64,000 nucleotides of DNA from Fagopyrum homotropicum (Eukaryota; Streptophyta; Magnoliopsida; Caryophyllales; Polygonaceae). This document shows positions 35,413 to 46,583 of the stretch, piece after piece (position 1 is the first letter of the stretch; each line of letters opens with the position of its first letter). The notes beneath the pieces were generated by a model. It was not told where the DNA came from, did no database searches, and saw nothing but the letters and a program-made list of their open reading frames with translations. The DNA is taken from the NCBI GenBank assembly GCA_033239125.1, contig BSWB01000001.1, positions 137,374,981-137,438,980 on the forward strand, in the 5' to 3' direction. Position numbers and translations under genes: made by a program.

Positions 35413-36353
35413 TGATGTGGGGTTGAGGTTGTCGTTTCCGATCTAGATCGAAAGTCCTCAAATCGACCAACAGAAGCAAATCTCAATCAATATAAAGGAA
35501 ATCTCGGACGACATTTTCCTAAGAACAAGCCAAGATTTTCTGAAACTCATAATGTGGAATTATGGATGATAATGGAAGATAAGAAGATGATTAATGGATT
35601 GTAATATGATAAGTATAGGAAGATCGGACTACTATAAGACTTGCAAAGAACCTTGAACAATTATGTGTCAAAACCCTAAACAAATAATTACCTTTCACCC
35701 TTCATTCTTTAACCTTACACAAGCCTTCTAAATAAGACAAGCACAAGGAGGGACTAGTTTGACTAGTAGCACCAATCTTCAACAAGATTAACACACACAC
35801 AAGAACAACCAAGCAAGGATTCACAACGATTGAACCAAAAATTCTTCTTCTTTTAATTGAATAAAAATGATAGAGTGCAAACTCCGTGAGCGAAGTCACA
35901 AGTATCTCACAATATATGAAAATCAAATTCAAATCTAACTCCCTATGATCTCGTCTTCTAAGGGTATTCATAAGAGAGATTCTTCTAAAAGATAATCTAA
36001 AAGATAATCTAAAAAATAATCCTAAAAGATAGGATCAAAAACCAAGAAATATCTTTAGTTTGTTTGAGAGCTTAAAGGTATTAAAATAATAAAAGATAAG
36101 TAGAGGATAATAATCCTCCGATTGAGATTCTACTAGATTACACGTAACAGTGGAGAATTTCGGTGTCGATTCAAGAATCTCGGATGAGATTCTAGGCTGT
36201 TCGTCAAGATTTTGCATCTTTCATATAATTCTCCATTCTCTCAGATCCTCCCATGTTTGCAATTTGCTAGCAACCTCTTCTTGAGTATCTCTTGCTCTTG
36301 ACTTAGTGATGGTTTCATGTAATGTAGGTGCTATCAAGGATGGTCCCACATCA
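35413..36353 (-). repeat. Probable solo LTR inside G2 gag
   Basis: The 941-bp segment has TG...CA ends (TGATGTGG / CCACATCA). The flanks are GAAAC (35408-35412) and AAAAT (36354-36358), which fit a decayed GAAAT duplication, because the uninterrupted gag in G1 reads the complement of GCAGAAATGC. It contains AT-rich promoter-like sequence and repeated AAAAGATAATCT units near 35985-36020. The superfamily is not clear. Confidence 0.6.
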
Positions 36354-37058
36354 AAAATGCTCTCGGATGAGACTCCTCATCTGCTCAAACCCGGTAACTT
36401 AGCTACGGACGGTCATCCACCAATACTGCGTCTGCTCTTTGAATAGGGTCTCACTAACTCCACACGCCGATCCTCAAGGCAACGGATTGACTCTAGTGCG
36501 GTCTCAACGTGCCCTAACCAATACTCCACATCTAAACCTAGCTTCCCATTAAACAAGGGTACTCGCATGAATCCAGTCTCGATGCCCTTTGCTCATTCTG
36601 AGCCCTGTCAATCTCAACTCCTCTCTTTGGTGCAGTTGGCACTTACGTCACTCTCTGCGATACCTCAATCGATCTCGTAGGTACCGGTAGATTTGGGGCA
36701 CGTCCCCTTGTCCTATTTGCATCCGCCACCCGTTGTACATACTCTCAGAACTTGGTAGCTCCCATCGAGACACGACCTGACTCAGCCGACTGCGCTATCT
36801 GTGCTCATGATCTAGCAGCAGTCCCATTCGCGACCTCGGGAATTACACTCTCAGCAACCTCCTTAGCTTTATCCTCAGCCATTGGTGGCTCAACAATGGA
36901 ACTCGGCCTTGAGCTCTCGTTACAGGAGGTCTACCTTCCCAGCCTTTTCCTCGGACTACAGGAGTCCGATCACTCCTACCCTGCCCAGGAGGAGGAAGAG
37001 GTGGACGACCTCTACCTCATCCTACATCAGATGTTGCTCTAGTACGTGTCATCTGCGA
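36354..37058 (-). pseudogene. Gypsy G2 gag, N-terminal part
   Basis: The minus strand from 37058 reads MTRTRATSDVG, then a stop, then GRGRPPLPPGQGRSDRTPVV. Further on it matches G1 9990-10400. The upstream leader runs to the primer-binding site near 37318-37330. Confidence 0.75.
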
Positions 37059-37317
37059 TAAGGACCGTAACTAAGATATAAGGTCAAGCTAACTACTACG
37101 ATGATAAATAAAAGTCCAAGAAATAACTAACAAAAGTCCAAAATAACAAGCTACGCTGCCAAGATCCGCGGAGGTAGTGGTGATCCCCTACATTCTATCA
37201 CATCCCAACTATGCACATGAATTTAAAAATGATATTCGTTTTGAAAACTCAGACCCCTTTTGGTTTCGGTTTATTTGTATATTCGACACTTCAGAAGATT
37301 GTGAGTGTCGTCAACCT

Positions 37318-37330
37318 GGCTCCGATACCA
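37318..37330 (-). promoter_or_regulatory. Primer-binding site, tRNA-iMet type
   Basis: The minus strand reads TGGTATCGGAGCC, close to the usual TGGTATCAGAGC, five bases from the end of the Cassandra-like LTR. Both gypsy (Tekay-type) and Cassandra elements use this primer, so it does not settle which element it belongs to. Confidence 0.75.
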
Positions 37331-37335
37331 TGTTT

Positions 37336-37577
37336 TGTAAGACCCGAGGTCTTAGGGACGATGTCCCCGTGTCAACCATGCACGCGCAGAAACTTATCAG
37401 GAGGTCGCCCATCTTGAAATTTCTCCGCACGAGCACGTTTAACTATAGAGTTCTTTGTCCTCACTCAACCCTTGGAAAAGAAAATGTTTTGTTGACATGA
37501 GTAGCAACTCATTCTTATAAGTTAACCATATATCCTCATTCATATGATGCGGGATGAAAATTTTACGGGGTGCTACA
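37336..37577 (-). mobile_element. Cassandra TRIM LTR with 5S rRNA-like core
   Basis: On the minus strand a 242-bp LTR runs from TGTAGCACCCCG to GGTCTTACA. Positions 37454-37382 (minus) resemble plant 5S rRNA: AGAACTCTATAGTTAAACGT, then GATGGGCGACCTCCTGATAA, compared with the 5S blocks AGAACTCCGCAGTTAAGCGT and GATGGGTGACCTCCTGGGAA. This is the hallmark of Cassandra, a non-autonomous terminal-repeat retrotransposon. I saw no second Cassandra LTR; the internal side continues directly into gypsy G2 leader sequence. Confidence 0.85.
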
Positions 37578-38014
37578 TAAACAAAGGAAAAAAGATGGAG
37601 AAAAGAAGATTGAAAAGACAAAAATAGGGAAAACAGATTTTATAGTAGTTAGTTTGCAAAACTTGAAAAATTGAGGGTCAGTTTTACAATAAGGTAATTT
37701 ATTTTGTTCACTCTACCAAATTTTTTCAAAATTTGATGGCAATCTTGAATAGTTTGGTCACTCCACCCATAATCTCATAAACTATTTTGATGAACTCAAA
37801 CTTCATATTTTCGTTCATAAGAATATTTTATGTTGAACCACTTCTCGAGGGTTATCTTACATAACCAATTTTCGTTAAACAAAATTTTAAAATTTTATCT
37901 ATTTCTTATCTTTACTCTATAAGATAATTTTTATTTTTCTCTACCAAACAATCACAATACACAAGGTAGTGGCATAGTATCATGTACCTTTTGTGTCCTA
38001 TTATAAGACTAGAG
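37578..38014. other. AT-rich spacer
   Basis: No gene or transposon end recognised. Confidence 0.5.
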
Positions 38015-38022
38015 ATTATATA

Positions 38023-38948
38023 CTATGATGCACGGACACGGACACGGATACGGACACAAAAACGGAAAACGGGCAATCCTCAAAAGTATAGGAAATGGAG
38101 ATACGGTGAGTAAAAAAAAAAAGTTTAAGAAATTGAAATATAGAATTCCTATATCATAATGAAATGAATATATGTGGGGGGGGGGGGACATCAATGATAT
38201 ATGAGTGTATAAAAATATTAACATGATAAAAGAATAACCTGAAACAAAAGGTTAGAAGCAAACATTTTCAGTCTTACAAAACATAGAAATAAACATATTT
38301 AGTCTTATAATCTGAATATATATATATATACTTAATATCAAAACTGAAGAATGAAAAATTCATTTTACAAATCAACAACAACCGAACAACATGATCAATC
38401 AAGAAAAACAATAATAAATATTTATAAATTATAAAAAGCGAAAGAATTAGAATAATACACTCAACATTCAACAAAGAAAGATGAAACAATAAATTAGTAT
38501 TCAAAGATTCAAAATTAATTTATGAAACCATAAGAAAAATGGAGAGAAGAGTCGGCCGGCGGAACAACATTTTAAGATTAGAGCCGAAGAAGAAGATCGG
38601 TGTCCTACTTCCGGCAACCACAATCTCGTAGGTGGTCATGTGGGCTAGGTTTAATCGGAAAAAAATGGAAGAGAAGAAAAAAATATTACGGTAAATCAGT
38701 TTTTGTTTATGTTTTTTAAAAAAATGTTTTTTCTAGCCTAAAAAAACAAGGTAAACTTTCGTTGACCGCGTCTTGACCGGGCACAATCCGCGTCCTCACT
38801 GTGTCCTAGACGTGTCCTACCTCGAAAACGTGTATTGACCGTGTCCGGTCTCATTTGACCGTGTCCGAGCCGTGTCCTATTGTGTCCCCGTGTCCGACAC
38901 GGCAAGACACGGGACACGCCGCCTTCTAGAAGTGTCCCTGCATCATAA
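38023..38948. mobile_element. hAT-type MITE with GTGTCCG-repeat ends
   Basis: The ends are CTATGATGCACGGACACGG and, from the right, TTATGATGCAGGGACAC. The 8-bp target duplication ATTATATA at 38015-38022 and 38949-38956 is perfect. Subterminal arrays of CGGACACGG and CCGTGTCC flank an AT-rich core with a run of 12 G at 38176-38187 and a short TA repeat. Confidence 0.88.
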
Positions 38949-38956
38949 ATTATATA

Positions 38957-41012
38957 TAATGGGTAATTAATTTCCTATATCGTTTTACGTTTTGAGGAAA
39001 CTTATTTTATTCTTTTACATCTTCGGTTAATGTAGGGTTTAATTGCTTTAATTTGAATTTCAAATATGTCCATTAATGTATCTAGGTTTGTTCAAAGGTT
39101 CCAAATCAACTGATCCAAAATTAAAAAAAAAATGATCTAAATCGAACCGAAACCGAATATCGATACTTGGAAAATTTCAGATGGTGTTCATGTATCTTTG
39201 ATCTTTTCGGATTATGTCCAAGAAGTTTTTAGTTTTCGAACGGTGCACCTAAGTTCTAGACTTTTTAGGATTATGCCTTTCGACCATTCATATTTTAACA
39301 TTTTATAGGATAAAAAGATAAATTATTCATTTGATAAATTATATATAGCTCTAAAATGACTATAAACAATAACTAACAAATAAATAATATTTATGTTTTA
39401 TCCCTTCAAAATGTTAACTTATGAATGGTAGAAGGGTATAATCCGAAAAAAACCTAAAACAAAGACATTATCCAAATTTTTCCTTAAAACTTTAGGTAAA
39501 AACAACATAGCAGTAATTACTAGGGCCGGATCTGTTGGTTTGGTTGATGTTTGGTCTAAATGTAGTTATATTCGAACTTGACCATATTTAAAAAAAAAAA
39601 AAAAAAAAATTGAGTGTGATCCGAAAGTATAAATGCAATTTGGCTATGGCGCCCAAAAGAAAGAAACTCAACTGCATTTCTTTCCCTCTAAATTTGCGAG
39701 TCATTAATTGTATTTAGTTGATGAAGTTATGATAGCAGCCTGCTGCGTACTTGCTCGAATTCAATGATATTTCAGATCATACGTACGCCAAGTGGATAAC
39801 TGTATCATCATATTATCTCAAATAGATAAAATAAAATGTACATCTTAATATGTTATGATTTAAGGTTAATATTGGTCAAGGACAGGAGGATACTTTTTTT
39901 GGTACAGCGCTTTAATTTAAAGAAAAGGAGTTAATTTGGGATGGATCGGAGAGTAGCAAGACCCCTAATATCATTCGTTAACAAAGGCAGTAGACTCGTA
40001 TGGGGTCTGGTTTCCCTACAATTATTCTAGGTGAAATTCCAAAAAATCTATAAAAACAATCAAACTCAATAAAAGGTAATTGCAAATAAAAAAGATTTGG
40101 AGAGAAAGGATAAATTTAATCTAATCATTGAATCATCATTTAATGGTTGAGATTTATTCAATTTTAGGTGAAATTCTTGATTCGAAAACTAAAAACACTC
40201 CAATAAGAAAATTAAAAGTAAATTTGGCAAGATAGTCAACAATTGTGTTTGTCTCTCGATAAATATGCCGGAATCGGACAAGCTAATTTCTAAAAAAAGC
40301 CCTGACAATGACCACTAGGGAGGCGAGTCTAATTCAATCTCAACTGGCTCAAACCCCATATTCCAACATACCTCCGGTCCCAGAGCGACTCCGCAAGCGA
40401 AACCCAACAAATCCCAATATTATGGACTCCCCCACGAAACTCATTGTTCGTCCTCATCTCTCAACACACCACGTGCAGCCGCAACACCGCTTCCATGCTT
40501 AATTGAACCGTTGGTGTTCCATTTGACCCAACTGCCTCATGGTTGATGCGACTTAATATGTACAAAAAGTACCAGTTTTAATATGAATGGTTTTAATATA
40601 TTTATACACTTATTTAGTATTTTTTTTTTTTTTTTTTTCTAATATTAACCGACTACAATACTTTCTAGGGTCATTTGGTGTAAAATGAGGGTTATTTTGA
40701 GAATTATAATCCAAAATAATCTAAATTTCAAAATAATATTTTGAGCGGCCAACGATTCATAGTTTGGTATAAAAATGGATTACCCATAAACTTATTAGAA
40801 TTTAGTATTTGAGGCAATTTCATCCATTTGATAAGTAATAAGACATTTTTTTTATATCTCTGATTCAAGCTAAGATCTTTATTTTTTTAATTAAAACTAA
40901 AGGTAAAAAATGTTGGTTATTGGTTATAAAATATAAAATAGCATGGACCTATTTTATTACATTGTAAACCTAAGAGTCTTGATTATGCTCATATATATAC
41001 AATAACAGCACA
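38957..41012. other. AT-rich intergenic region
   Basis: Contains poly-A (39589-39609) and poly-T (40620-40638) tracts and a degenerate CGAACCGAAACCGAA stretch near 39140. A short open frame at 40308-40502 has no recognisable family. No gene is supported. Confidence 0.5.
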
Positions 41013-41017
41013 CAAGC

Positions 41018-41545
41018 TGATACGCCCCTGGATGGCGATGTCATCCGTGTTTACGGCTAGAAGGACCCGCACATTTTGAAGAACGTTATTATTATTCGGC
41101 TATTTAATAATAAGTCTTTTTATATTCGAAACTTTAATTCCGGAACTTAATTCCGTGAATTAAATTCCGACCTTTCATATTTTAGGCTTTTCATATTCGG
41201 AACTTAATTCCGACTTTAATTCTGTCATTTATGTTTAAACTCTTTGTATGGCCTCCATCCACTATATAAGGATGGTTTGGCTCATTTGTAAAACGATGTT
41301 TAAGTTGAATACTAAGTATTGAGAAGAAAAACCTTCTTACTTAGTTTAGGCATCACCTTCTTCCCCCACCCTCTTAGAGTTCTTGCTTGGATCTAGTCTT
41401 TGATCCAAGTCTTCAAATTCGAGGATCCTTTTGAATGATCAACCAAACGCTTCCACATCTCAAATTCATAGTTTGGTTCAATGCAAACGATCAAAAAGAA
41501 GTAGTTGAAGTTTATCCTCGATCTAGATCGCCCATATTTCTATCA
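41018..41545 (+). repeat. Solo LTR
   Basis: The 528-bp segment starts TGATACGCCCC and ends TTTCTATCA, flanked by CAAGC (41013-41017) and CAAGT (41546-41550). A TATA box CTATATAAGG lies at 41263-41272. No primer site or coding region is attached. Orientation is taken from the TATA box. Confidence 0.75.
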
Positions 41546-41550
41546 CAAGT

Positions 41551-42414
41551 CCATTTTACCCCCAATTATTCTTTATCATTTACATTTTCAAGTGTATAAG
41601 TTTAGTAAGCATATATTATGAAGCTTAATGAGCAAGTCCAAGTAGTACATAGGAAAGATGGAGCGAGACAAAGAATTTAGTATATCTGTATGAACATTAA
41701 TGATGGCCGACTATCCTTTGATTTCGACAAGGACACAGAGAATAGCCAGTTGGCGAACCAAGCTTTCATATATCAACAATTATGACACATGTGTAGGTAC
41801 CGACTCGATCTGTAAGTCTAAAACCATGATAAATATGTATTCATGGTGGACCTCTTAACTCTTTACCTATCTTTCACTTTGGATTGATTAAACAACTATA
41901 TATGCAAGAAAGCAAAGTGTTGGACTAGGATATATATATCACTACGCACACCTTATTTGTAACCTAATTTATGTAACTCCATGTGTTTCTCGTGCACTTG
42001 CAATACTCTGTTTTCGTCATACGAATGTGAGAAATAAAAGCAATTCAAAAAACTATTAAAAAAAAGTGACATAGATTTTACAGTGATTCAATTAATACTG
42101 AATAAGTGTACTTAGAAAGACTTCAATAATCCCACCAAAAAAAAAAAAGAAAGACTTCAATAAAGAAGTCAGATGAAAAAAAGATGATCAGGAGGTAAAA
42201 ATTATATATATATATATATATATACCTGTTGTAAAGTTTTTATGTTCGGGACTCCAAATTTGGAGATTCCCCCAGCACTGTCACTGGCCTAAAACATAAG
42301 TCACTACGACGACTGACGTGGCGGCCTGAGATTTATTCTAATAATTAAATTTTTTTAAATTCAGTAATTAACCCCTAAAATTTTTTTCACTAAAACTGAA
42401 TTTAAAATATTAAT
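41551..42414. other. AT-rich spacer with (TA)n
   Basis: A (TA)n microsatellite lies at 42201-42225. Nothing else recognised. Confidence 0.5.
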
Positions 42415-44050
42415 GAAAGAATTTGGTATACTAGGCCTTGTTAAGTTTTGTGTTTAGTAAATGTACCCCATAATTTTTTACCACTTTTATTTAATGGTAG
42501 TTAAAAGTAATTAACCCTTTTTTTTAAAAAAAAAAGAATAATTGATATTTGTTATGTAAGTTTTAATTTTTAATTACTGAATTTATTTTTTTATTTTTTT
42601 TTTGCCTTTTTATTTTCTTTATTATTTTTTTTATTTTCTGAAATAAATTTATCATACTAGAAATTTTTCATACCATAAATATGATCATACCAGAAATTTT
42701 ATAATACCAGAAATTTTATCATTCTAGAAAGTTTATCATACCAGAAATTTTATCATACCAGAAATTTTATCATACAAGAATTTTATCACATGGTTTTTTT
42801 GTCTTATTTTTATTTTCACATACCGGAAGTTTAAAAAATTATATATAAACCATAGAAGAACTCTTCAATGTTGTAACCTAAGAAACCTTCATAAAATGAG
42901 GAACTACTACTAGAATCGTTTTCACCACCTTTAGATTTCATCAGATCATTCAGTTGTTGATACTCAATGTAAGATATTTTCAATAAAACTATATATTCTC
43001 TGTGATAAGTCAAACTTGACCAGAGAAAATAGTTTTGCAAGATACACAGATCCCATCCTTGAATACCCATGCACACATATCAACTACAAAACAATGCGTT
43101 AATTACCCTAATGCTTTTCAAATTCATGTGATCTTCCTTCATTAGTGCCTTGATGTTCTTGTTAAAGATGAGCTCCGCAAGTTGAAGAACATAATGGCCT
43201 AATTAACAAAACCATCACTACTTGTTAATTACTTTGTTATTGCCAATAAATATAAATATAAATAATTAAATATACCTGCATAGCTTTCTCCCAAAATGTA
43301 GAATTCGTTGCTCTTGATGTTAGAATCTTTTGAACCAATTCAAAAGCAATTGGTATGAATCTTAGGTTGTTATTGTGCCACTCAGCTCATCCATGTCTTT
43401 GCTACTGTTACTATACGAATATCCCACGTAGACAGGAGATTCCAAGAACAATAGATTTGCCGCTGACTCAATACAATATGAAACTAATAAGTGGCTAATA
43501 GTGAGAAAAACTGAAGATACAGACAGATTGGAGACAAACCTTTACTGTCCAATTCCTGTCACCATCTTCTCCAACATGTGGTGTAAGCTAGAGATCGTCT
43601 TAGTCTCTTAAGTAAGTAGATTTGATATCGATTTCTTCATGTGTGGTGTAAAAAGGAAGTTTATTGTCTTGTTTTTACTTCTTGATGGGATCAAAGGATG
43701 AGCATGGCTGCTTGGGTGCTCCTCTTCGGGTTTCTCTAGTAGCACCAACAAGACAAGCAGAAGAGAGGTTCATCTATGGCTGACCTTGAAGCAGAGGAGA
43801 GGCTCGTCTATATCTAGATCTAGATCTAGATATTCAACGCTTCTTCCCCATCTTCGAATGGAGAACCATGGCCTCGCTTCTGCATCTTCGAATTTGGACT
43901 CCCTCGTACTCGGAGAGGAATCGGAGAGTAATGGAGTGCCTTCTGCAATCGCCGGAGAGGAATGGAGAGCCTTCTATAATCGGCGAAGAAAAAAAATTAG
44001 GGTTTGAACGGTAAAAGAAGGAGTGGGGTATATTTACTAAATAAGAAAAG
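42415..44050. mobile_element. MULE-like element A with captured SCPL fragment
   Basis: The left 370 bp align along their length with the left side of element B (46584-47010): same GAATTTGG(T)ATACTAGGC end, ATGTACCCC, ACCACTTT-ATTTAAT and TAATTACTGAATTT blocks, then CATACCAGAAATTT repeats (42650-42790). The right side shares GGGGTATATTTACT (44025) with element B (47803). The exact right end and target duplication are not clear. The interior holds a serine carboxypeptidase-like gene relic. Confidence 0.7.
43107..43462 (-). pseudogene. Serine carboxypeptidase-like (SCPL) fragment with introns
   Basis: The minus-strand segment 43462-43276 encodes NLLFLESPVYVGYSYSNSSK and KSNEFYILGESYAG, where GESYAG holds the nucleophile Ser of SCPL proteins. 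A GT donor follows at 43275. The next exon 43198-43107 continues in phase as GHYVLQLAELIFNKN and NLKSIR before another GT donor. The usual PVGVGFSYSN is changed to PVYVGYSYSN, and a TGA lies near 43335. Sequence at 43580-43540 (GEDGDRNWTVK) and the frame at 43076-42831 may be further eroded exons. Catalytic Asp and His regions are not seen. Confidence 0.82.
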
Positions 44051-44324
44051 TGTTGTAATAATAATCCTTTGTGTACCTTAAATGAAGCACTATGAACACT
44101 CATATATTGTATGTAATATTAGTATAGATTTTAGGTAGAGGCATACAAATCAGATTGTGGTGTGACATTTATGGACTTTGCTATATTAGCTAGAAATTTA
44201 ATTAAGATGATAAGTTGCCACTTAGTGTATGGTATGCCTAAGTTTGGTAGCTGGCCATCTTAGATTAAAATTCTAGTTTATATGGGTAGAGTTTATAAAT
44301 AGTTACGTTATATTAAGTATTGGA

Positions 44325-45000
44325 GACTAGAATACAAGGCCCAATTGATTACTGCATGAAGCTGGACTTCAGAATTGGAAGCAGGCCCAAAAACTCTCTT
44401 CTGTTAGTGATGATAGTCCAAGTCTGATATTGAGGAGTGTCCAAAAACGCTGAGTTTAACAGCATACCCTAAAGCTGTACAAGGTCATTGCCTGGAAGAT
44501 AAAAACATACGGTCTTCACCAACTTCTTTTTAGAGTGTGCAGCGGCTGGGGTTAGAGAGAGTACTCCAGATTTAAGATCGAATCTTGCAAAGCTCGTTAT
44601 AGACGAGACGGATTCGAGCAACAAAGAAGAAGAAGCATTCAAGTGAGGAGTGATCTGTTATCTCTTCTTTGTGAATCACCTCTGTTGCGTTGGCCTTTTA
44701 CAACGAAGATCTAACTCAGATCTTCGCAGGTGCCTTTGAGGGGGCTTTTCTTCTCGCCTTGTCTTCTATCTCCATATCGGTTCTTGTCTGATTTGCCTTT
44801 GCCTAGTCTATACTGTCTTGTATACCTTTGAGTGTTCTTGTGTTGTAATCCTTGAAACAATAGTGGAAACTGGGATCGGATATCCCCTCTTGAGGTCTCG
44901 CAGAATAGGATTAAGTTCCGAACTGCGTCAACAAATCTTTGTCTCGCTTTTGTGCTTGTACTAGTTGAATCTACAACTAGTGTTCTTCTCAAAGTCTTAA
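44325..45000 (+). repeat. Possible Copia-type LTR
   Basis: Starts TATTGGAGACTAGAATAC and has the look of a Copia U5 end (AATAGTGGAAACTGGGATCG, then CTGCGTCAACAAATC). No matching target duplication, primer site or coding sequence was found. Classification is tentative. Confidence 0.4.
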
Positions 45001-45059
45001 ATATGTTTTACAAAAAGCTTAGTTACTAGATAATAAACTCAAAAGAGCCTACTTAACAA

Positions 45060-45560
45060 ATTAACCCAATATTAATTAACATAATCAGTTTGTTACAAAT
45101 GTTTATAAAACTTTTCTAAAAAAATCCAGGTTAACAAAAACGGTTTGTTACGGAATTATTTTTATAAAGTTAATTAAAATAAATCATCTTAACAACCAAA
45201 TCATTTTTTATTAAATAAATATTTATAAAAAGATATTACAAAATCTATAGTTTTTTAATCTCATTTGTTACGAAATAATATTAATTGTTATAATAAGTTT
45301 GTTACAAATATTTATAAAAATTTTCTAAAACAAATTGAGCTTCACAAATAGGGGTTGTTACAGAATAATTTATTAAGTTAATTATAAAAAATCAGCTTAA
45401 CAACCAAATCAATTTTTATAAAATAAATATTTATAAACAATATTTTAAAAAAATATATAATTTTTAATCCGATTTTTTTTACTAAATAATATTAATTAAC
45501 ATAATCAGTTTGTTACAAATATTTATAAACATTATCGTTAACACCCTAACAATCAAATCA
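45060..45560. repeat. Degenerate tandem repeat, about 210-bp unit
   Basis: Three copies of a unit containing TCAGTTTGTTACAAATRTTT, near 45088, 45297 and 45508, in AT-rich sequence. The remaining 45561-46230 shows no genes. Confidence 0.65.
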
Positions 45561-46232
45561 CAAATTTTTTATATGACTTGATCAGATCCAACAAGTTAAA
45601 ACATATTTTGTTTCTAAGCTCACTATTTCATAGCAAGATAATATCTAAATTTTATTAAGAAACCATATTTTAAAGTTTATTTTTTCTTTTCAAATTAGTA
45701 ATTAAATTACCATTAATTTTAAAAGATATTCCAAAAGTTTATACTCTAATTTCTCTTTTTACACAATAAGTGAAAATCGTAACCTTTATATCATTGTGAT
45801 ATTTGTGGCAATAATCAAGTTAACTACATGATTTAATTGCTTGTAAAGTGAGTCTACCATATTGTTCAGTTGAAAAAACTTCTCTGATCTTTTATTTTAT
45901 TATAAATTATATAAATTTGAGCAAACTACCTAATATAATATTTTATAAAAAGTAAGATGTTTGTTTATGTGTTTTTTACAAACATTTCTCATGTCGAAAG
46001 ATCTAGATGTAAGGTTTTGTAAGTTAAAAATTATATATATTTTTTTATATAATTTTTTTGTTAGTGATAAATTAAAAAAATATTTAATTTAATTTTTTTT
46101 TATAAATATATCATTAGTTCCCACTTACACAACTTAATGACATTTTATTCAAAAACATCAAATATATAAATACATCCGCACCTTACCTACGTACACAACT
46201 TGATGACATTTTATTCAAAAAAAACATCAAAT

Positions 46233-46275
46233 ATATAAATATACCCGCACAAGGTGAGGGATATAAACTACTTAT
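46233..46275 (+). mobile_element. Degenerate Helitron 3' end
   Basis: ATACCCGCACAAGGTGAGGG followed by ATATAAACTACTT matches the intact Helitron terminus at 57509-57539 (ATACCCGCACAAGGTGCGGG, CTAGT) with a broken stem and CTACT in place of CTAGT. A duplicated 75-bp block precedes it (46125-46230). No 5' end was found. Confidence 0.5.
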
Positions 46276-46583
46276 ATATAAAAGAAACAATAGAGATGAA
46301 AATTTTCGTAGTTTTAACTTAAAGGTCATTAAACAAAATAAAGTGATTGTGTCCTAGGTTTATTTTTCACATATAATACAAAATAATTATAAATATAATG
46401 GCCTATAAATGTAAAAAAAATCAACTAATGATTTATAAATATTTAGTTTATCTTACATGCATATCAAGTAAAAAATATAAATGAATTTTAAACATCACAA
46501 TTACATTTAATTGGCCTTTTTTACTGTTATTGCTATTACTAGCGCAATACACTTGTTTTGTACAGATTATATTAAAATTAATT

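Noticed and set aside
40308..40502. 64-codon open frame as a gene
   Set aside because: No family, no exon partner, AT-rich surroundings.
43786..44007. 73-codon frame on the plus strand in MULE-like element A
   Set aside because: Ser/Arg-rich with repeated GGAGAGGAAT units; opposite strand to the SCPL relic; no family signal.
44021..44121. AATATTAGT near 44113 as the right target duplication of element A
   Set aside because: Matches 8 of 9 with the left flank, but the sequence before it does not match the left terminus, so it may be chance.
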